Shown here one piece after another: positions 50,201 to 56,200 of a stretch of DNA of 64,000 nucleotides. A model generated the notes under the pieces. That model searched no databases, was not told the origin of the DNA, and saw only the letters and a list, made by a program, of their open reading frames with translations. The stretch is from Vanessa cardui (Eukaryota; Arthropoda; Insecta; Lepidoptera; Nymphalidae). The stretch spans positions 5,893,538 through 5,957,537 of the forward strand of contig NC_061146.1 in NCBI RefSeq assembly GCF_905220365.1. Direction: 5' to 3'. The position numbers and the translations under genes are program-made. Every line of letters starts with the position of its first letter. Positions within the stretch are counted from its first letter, which is position 1.

Positions 50201-53200
50201 TGGTCAGTATCATGTTTCATCTGATATTATTTATATCGATGATGATATGGACACTGATACGATCGGAGTGAGTGAGGGGTTTGAGGTGATTTTAGAGGTC
50301 CTTGAGTAAACAATCTATACATATAATAAAATTGAAATGTCTGTTTGTCATATTAAAAATAACCCATTGTTACGACATGCATATTTATGTATAGAAATAA
50401 TATGCCGAAATAACATATTTTTCACTTTCTGTTTGCCTATTTGTTCCGGGTAATTTGTAAAACGGGTGGAGCGATTTTGATAGGAATTTCACTGGCAGAT
50501 AGCTGATGCAATACGGAGTAACTTAGTGTTGTAGACACTATATTTTTTGTAAAATTCAATGCTCACAAAGTCGCGGACAAATCTAGTATCAACTTTAAAC
50601 TACGGGCTGTTATTGAAAATCGTGACAAAAACCCCAAAAGGAGCCCAACGTTTTATTAAAGACATAACTTATAATATCTCTAATTATTATTGCTTGTTTG
50701 ATAGGTTGAAGGTGGAAACATCTCAATGGCCCACTTCAGAGGTCGTGCCAAGAAGGCTATCATGGAGACCTTGGCGTTCGAGCAGGCTGTGTTGAAGGCT
50801 ATGGCGATGACAAACGAGGAGGAAACACTCATCATTGTTACCAGTGACCACGCTTTTACTCTAAACATCAACGGTTACCCGAGGAGAGGCCAAAGCATAT
50901 TCGGTAAGAATATTTAACTGCGATTATAATATTGCAACATCGAGCATTCTGTCACGTGATTTTACTAATTGTTTTTTAAATATTTGAAAAGTAGATTGAA
51001 TGTATTTTTTTGTCTTTAATATTTTAAGTCAATTGCTAAATTATTTCAAAATGATTACGCATCTTAATAGATGTGTGAACTCAAGTAATAGCCTGTAAAT
51101 TTCTCTAAGCCTCCTCTCCCTTTTTGAAGAGGAAATTAGGAACATATTCCAACTCGCTACTCTAATGCGGGTTGGTGCATTTACATGTGCCACAATTTCG
51201 TTGAAATCAGACACATGCAGGTTTCCTCGGGATGTTATCCTTCACTGTATGAGACTAATTATAAGCACAAATTCAGCACATGATAATTTAGTGGTGCACG
51301 CATACATGGTGTACGCGTTCTAACCACTGGACTGTCTAGGCTCATAACTATTTTACACCGAACATGAAATGAATACTACTTGTTATCTTCCAACTGGCAA
51401 CCAAGTTAAAGTTTATTCATTCCAATTAAATTTAATGACAGGTATTGCGATGACATCACCACACGACCATCGCAATTACACAACGCTATCATACAGTGTT
51501 GGTGGCCCCGGATCCTTCCACTACGAAATCGAGAACGGAAGCAATGGTATCCAGCAGGTTGTGAGGAGAGATCCAAGCACTGAAGATATTGAGGACGAGA
51601 ACTACGAACAGATCGCTGCGATACCACTCGATGAAAGTGGTCACGGTGGTAGCGATGTTACTGTTTATGCACGAGGTAAGTTGCAATAAGACAAGAAATG
51701 TGATCATATTAATAGTTCTAGTACAATTCAAATTGTTGTTGATAATCAAAGTAAAAGTTACCAAAATATCGCAGAAGAAAATACTTAAATCTGGCAAGAT
51801 TTTGCAACAGAGACTCTGAGTTAAAGATAATAATAATAAATAAATACAACATGACGTACATAACTCTGATCCCAATGTAAGTAGCTAAAGCACTTGTGTT
51901 ATGGAAAATCTGAAGTAACGACGGCACCACAGACACCCAGACCCAAGACAACACAGAAAATTAATGAACTTTTTCTACATCGAGTCGGGATATCGGAGTG
52001 GCGTACCCATAAAAACCGGTACACACTACATTATCACGGAATTTGTCTAATCGTTTAAAGTTTACTTCTTCGATTATCTATATTTAAAAATCATCATCAT
52101 CATCAGAAGCCCATATTTGTCCAATGTCCAATATGTCCAGACATAGGCCTCTCCAAATGCACGCCGCTGTGGTCTTTCTCCGGTTACTCGCATGCAGCTC
52201 CTGCCTGCCGCCTTGCGTAAATCGTCACTCCACCGTGCCTGAGGACGTCCTACACTACGTTTGCCGAGACGCGGTCTCCACTCTAGAACACGTTTTCCCC
52301 AACGGTTATCGGTTCTATGACAGATATGACCAGCCCACTGCCACTTCAGCTTACTAATCCGGTAATATTTATACATATAAATAATTAAACTTTCTTTATA
52401 TTAAAGGTCCATTCTCACATTTGTTCCACAACATTCATGAAGAGCACTACGTTTACACAGCGGTGTCGTACGCAGCTGAAATAGGTGATTTCGTCAGACC
52501 GCGGCAGATTAACTAAACTATTAATATAATTAACTAGTAACTCGTCCAGACTTCGTACCGGTGCAATACTGATACTAAATATGCTACAAAATTTGTTTAT
52601 TCACGACATCATACTATAAACATTTAAAATTATCAGTGTTTCTTTACTGTATTATCCATGTATTGTATACATAAACCTTTCGCTCAAATCACATCAAAAT
52701 CCGTTGCGTAATTTTAAAGATCTAACATACATAGGGACAGTCAGTGCATAAGCGACTTTGTTTTATACTAATGTATGTATATATATGTATATATAATGAT
52801 TTCCCAGTTAGACGTTGTGTAGTCGATTTAATTTTGAACAGTATCCAGATTTCAATTTCACTTATTATTTAGAATACAGTCTACGTACAGATGCCTATAT
52901 TTTTGTATAAATCTTGGGTCAAATAATATCATTAGGAATGCTGTATAGACTAACAGCAGATCTAATCGCAGATTTAATAAATTTTCTTAAATACTGAATT
53001 GTTGTTTTCATTTTCATTTTATTTAAAAATGAATTTAGTGCAGTCTGAAAACACTATTATCAGACATTATATGAGCGCCCCGCCATAAATCGTACTTAGT
53101 AGAAAGAATTTTGTAAATAGGAAGTATTCTTTTAAATTTTTAGATAAAACTTGCAACGCTCTCCGTTTTTCAAAAAGTAAACCGTGATAGTGTGAGTGTA

Positions 53201-56200
53201 TTTTGCACTTCCCACTGCTGGGCTTAGGCCTCTTCTCCCTTTGAGGAAAAGGTTCGGAACATATTCCACCACGTTGTAATACGGGTGGGCAGAATACACA
53301 TGTGGTCAAATTTCTATGAAATTAGACACATGCAGGTTTCCTCACGATGTTCTGATGCACGCATTCTAACCACCGGGCCATCTCGGCCATACCGGCATGT
53401 ATAAATGTTAAGTTTCATTGAAGGGTGAGGGAGCTATTTGAAATACAAGTGGTATCAAATTTCATTTCCCGAAATTGGTGGTGCATTCACGATGTAAGCT
53501 ATGTTTAAAATTATTTATGGCGTCAATGTTTATAGGCAGTGGTGGTTACTGACCACCAGTTGGCTCATTAGCTCAAATGCAATATTTTTATAAAAAACCT
53601 ACCCTACCAATTACGTATTGATTTAAAAAGTATCCGTAAAGATTTGATAATTCTTACAGGAGTCACTCCTGAGGATGAATAAATTTATATTTAGTTTAAT
53701 CCAAGAATTAGTCTTTATAGTCTTATAAGTTGATGCTATTTGTTTTAATATAGATCCCTCACTGCACTCTCAGTATAATTTAACATTATCAAGCAATAAA
53801 AAATAAATTAGCTTATTAAGCTACTTCTTACTTATATTAATTGTAACTTGTATTTAATAGTAATAATGAATTATACTAAAAAATATAATATTATAACGTC
53901 ATAGGAGAAAATAGAAGCTCTGAAAGCAAAACAGACTGAAAATAAGATCTCCTCTGAAAAAGTATGACGATTAAGAGGTACTCACTGTTTTAATGGTACC
54001 CTTTCAATAGCGCGCATAGTTGCAGGTTGTGTAGCAAATGAAGCCAGTGTCTGGACGAGGGACTCTCGAGTGCTGGCCAGTACGATCCGAGGATCAGCAA
54101 ACTCGGAGCACAGGAATGATGCACACGATACGACTAGTTCCTCCCATTCTGGATCAGATAAGATTAAATGAAGATGAGAAGATTTGATAATATTATAGTT
54201 AGCTATTATATCCATCAGTATGTACGTATTTTTCTATTTGTATCTAGTATCGTTCGTTGTCTTTCACATACTTAGACAAATTTTAATTTAAAAATCATAT
54301 TAAGATATATGCATTAAAATGTTAATCTTGATTATCTTGCTGAAAGTCAGGTCAATCATTATCAAGTATTTGAGGCAATGTAATTTTTTAAAAATCTTTG
54401 CCTATTCTATACTTTCCGTTGTTCGTGTCAGTTCAACCCGAGAAAGCAAGTGCATGTAAATCGACGAATATATTAGGTCATATGATATTACAAGTTATTA
54501 CGTTTTTAAAAAGACCATATTCACAAAATAAATAAATATTGACAATTTGGGATACCGTATAGTACGACACAACTTAGATGTCGCATCGGCAAAATTCGTA
54601 AAACCGATCACATCCGAATTGAGTACACTATATCCCAAATTATCAATATTTATTACTCATGCGAATGTGATCTTTGCAACAACGTAATAAGTTGTAATAT
54701 CATATGACCTAATATATTCGTCAATTTGACGCGTAGATTTACATGCACTTGCTTTCTCTGACGCGTGAATCTATAGCGACGAATGGCGCGATAGGGAGCT
54801 ATTTCTATTGGTTGTGTAAATCGGCAGTAATTGGTTTTATTTTCATTCCATTGCATTTTCTGATGCTACATCTAATTTGTGTCTTACTATATTTAAATGT
54901 TAATCTTGATTATCTAGCTGAAAGTCAGGTCAATCAGTATCAAGTCTTCATATTCTATACTTTCCGTTGTTCGTGTCAGTTCAACCCGAGAAAGCAAGTG
55001 CATGTAAATCGACGAATATATTATCATCATATATATAGGTCATATGATATCACAAGTTATTAAGTTTGTAAAAAGATCATATTCACAAAACAAATAAATA
55101 TTGACAATTTGGGATAGCGTACTTAATTCGGACGTGATCGGTTTTGCGAATTTTGCCGATGCTACATCTGAGTTGTGTCGTACTATAATAAATTTTGGTC
55201 GCATCACCTGCCACTTGCTGGACGGGAACCGTCGGGTGCATGTACAGCCTTAACGTGTTACAAAGTTCCAACATGGCGTCCACGTGGTACTCCGGCACGA
55301 AGGCGAACAGCGACTCTGAGAATTCCGGATTGTTGCTGGTTGCTGAAAACCATAATCATAATTTAGTGAACAAATTCTCGTACATAATGGCGTTGTAAAT
55401 ATGATATATTTCTATCAGTGCCAGTTTTAGTAGCAGAAATATCTTAGTGCTCTCAGCTGATCTATTTATTGCTGTTGATATGTCATCTATTTGCTAACTA
55501 GCGATCCGCCCCGGCTTCGCACATAAGATACTTCTTAAGTTATCAGTGTTTCTTTTCTATATTGTCCATGTATTATATACAAAATCATTCCAGCCTATCT
55601 ACCGGTATGGTATGCGCGAGAGCAGTGGCGGATTTACAAATCTGCCGCTAGTAGGCAAGTAGGCTATTCAATTTTAGCCGCCCCTACTTTTTTTTGCAAC
55701 ATTATGATTTGTGTTCTATCGTCTTCATTACATGGGTTTTTCCCCGTTATTAGTATGATTATAAAGTAGGTGACATTTCTGTCAGTTACTACATTATTTT
55801 TTAACCCGCTATGTAGTGACGAGTATACGCATTACAGACGTAATATGTATACATATATATTAGTTATAAGTTTTTTTTTTATTTCTCTAAGTGTAACTAC
55901 AGGCACAAGGGACATAACATCTTAGTTTCCAAGGTTGGTGGCACACTGACGATTTAAGGAATAGTTAATATTGTCTATGGGTGATGGTGACCACTTACTA
56001 TCAGGTGGCCCGTATGCTCGTCCGCCAAAGTATACCATAAAAAAAAATAATAACAAATTTGGTCTAAATTTGCTTCACTACCTCTGAAAGTCTGGTCCTA
56101 CTTAGCCTATTGTGAAATCTGCCACTGCGTGAGAGACAGGGATGCCAGATAGGCGCCGTAACGCGTTACGTAACGGTTTACCGTCAATAAGAAGTTATCA

